Source of the DNA: Mesostigma viride
Lineage: Eukaryota > Streptophyta > Mesostigmatophyceae > Mesostigmatales > Mesostigmataceae
Direction: 5' to 3'
NCBI GenBank assembly: GCA_009746045.1
Contig: RPFO01000076.1
Span: forward strand, 336,501 to 400,500
Length of the DNA stretch: 64,000 bases
Shown here: positions 63,197 through 64,000 of the stretch, one piece after another
How positions within the stretch are numbered: the first letter of the stretch is position 1
Layout: the number at the start of each line of letters is the position of its first letter
Notes under the pieces: model-generated
What the model saw: only the letters and a program-made list of their open reading frames with translations
Databases searched by the model: none
Told to the model about the DNA's origin: nothing
Position numbers and translations under genes: made by a program

Positions 63197-64000
63197 ATTC
63201 ATGTCCCACGTAGCTCCCACAAAAACCAGCATCTTCATTAAAACAATAAGTGGAAGCATACATGTGACACTAATTGACATGCCCGGAGGCACGCCGTTCA
63301 AGGCCCTTCATGAAGTACGTTGCCCTAGAGGCAACCAAGACACGGGTGGGTGGGGGGGGAGCAAAGAAAGAGGCCGACAAAACCAGCCAGAGCGGCTTTT
63401 AGTCGCAAAACCTCCCTTATCCCTAGCTAACTGACGTCATTAAACCCTTATGTTTAGTGGATGCTAGTAAGACGCTAACCGTACAAACCGGGGGTAGAAT
63501 ATCCCGAATCTGCACGGCTAGTATTAAATAATGCGTAGGTTGTTCTTTTCAGGGGCACTGCACCTCACGCCCCGTTCCGCCCGGGTATAATCAACCCAAG
63601 CGCGGAACGCACATTTTATTTAATTCATTTTTCAACCATGCACTATATTGCATCTACTAATCACAAAAGCTCTAGCCAAACAGCTACGAGTAAACACTAC
63701 GACCTATAAGCCGCTCATCCAGCGGCCTCTTGTTCCCGCATTCACGTATAGAAGAAACTCCGTTCAAAGAACCCCGATTCATGTCCCACGTAGCTCCCAC
63801 AAAAACCAGCATCTTCATTAAAACAATAAGTGGAAGCATACATGTGACACTAATTGACATGCCCGGAGGCACGCCGTTCAAGGCCCTTCATGAAGTACGT
63901 TGCCCAATCACCCCCGCCCTGGCTTTCCCTTGAAGCCGCACTCCACCTTGCTCGTTGTCACAAGTGACCGCCCTGCCGCAAAACGGGAGCCCCCCCACAT
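63197..64000 (-). mobile_element. Split-direct-repeat element F3, right part
   Basis: In minus orientation: end of the interior (64,000-63,906), B1 (63,905-63,777), A2 (63,778 to about 63,360), a CCCCCCCCACCCACCC spacer (about 63,346-63,360), and B2 (63,325-63,197). B1 and B2 are identical 129-bp blocks. A starts TCGGGGTTCTTTGAACGGAG, with GTTC/GAAC at the same place as in F1. B contains ACTTATTGTTTTAATGAAG. A1 and most of the interior lie beyond the window. It is inserted into the Harbinger transposase gene. Confidence 0.8.

Overview
This is eukaryotic nuclear DNA made almost entirely of transposable elements and simple repeats. I found no bacterial operons and no rRNA or tRNA genes that I could support. 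The mixture is non-LTR retroelements, Ty1/copia and Ty3/gypsy-like LTR elements, a tyrosine-recombinase (YR, DIRS/Ngaro-order) retroelement, piggyBac, hAT, and PIF/Harbinger with its Myb-like partner gene. Together with long tetranucleotide arrays this suggests a green-lineage genome, probably an alga. That is inference; no species can be named.

Layout. 1-4.75 kb: a pile of 5'-truncated LINE copies in both orientations, one split by a hAT element (2,358-4,483) with a perfect 8-bp target duplication. 4.9-9.9 kb: an element with repeats ordered A1-internal-B1-A2-B2, whose A2 is split by a short non-autonomous LTR element with a 5-bp duplication. 9.9-17.5 kb: more LINE copies and a 700-bp repeat (13.9-14.6 kb) found again inverted at 31.6-32.3 kb. 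17.5-24.9 kb: a minus-strand gene, an LTR and a GC-rich cluster of small plus-strand ORFs, with two copies of a 790-bp inverted-terminal-repeat element inserted in genes. 24.9-32.3 kb: a copia RNase H fragment, a gypsy-type integrase with a C-terminal PHD finger, and an isolated LTR with its leader.

32.3-39.2 kb holds a nearly complete Ty1/copia-type element with both LTRs, in which the protease lies after the integrase rather than before it. 39.8-41.6 kb is a YR retroelement fragment (RT thumb, RNase H, 2A-like motif, tyrosine recombinase) joined to a second copia-type element. That copia is cut by an internally deleted piggyBac copy and bordered by a split-repeat element (45.6-47.4 kb). 48.2 kb has a helix-turn-helix exon, followed by about 3 kb of minisatellite and tetranucleotide arrays. 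52.6-57.0 kb is a piggyBac element with an intact 674-residue transposase and a split-repeat element nested in its 5' leader. 58.2-64 kb looks like a PIF/Harbinger pair (Myb-like gene and DDE transposase) riddled with two further split-repeat families and a 65-bp minisatellite.

The main result is a set of non-coding elements with the A1-internal-B1-A2-B2 split-direct-repeat layout known from Ngaro/PAT YR retroelements. Three families (at 45.6/55.0, 59.7 and 63.2+ kb) share terminal motifs and a covarying small inverted repeat. One insertion has its empty site in the window, so the target-site outcome can be read directly. They look like non-autonomous passengers of a YR machinery such as the one at 39.8-41.6 kb.
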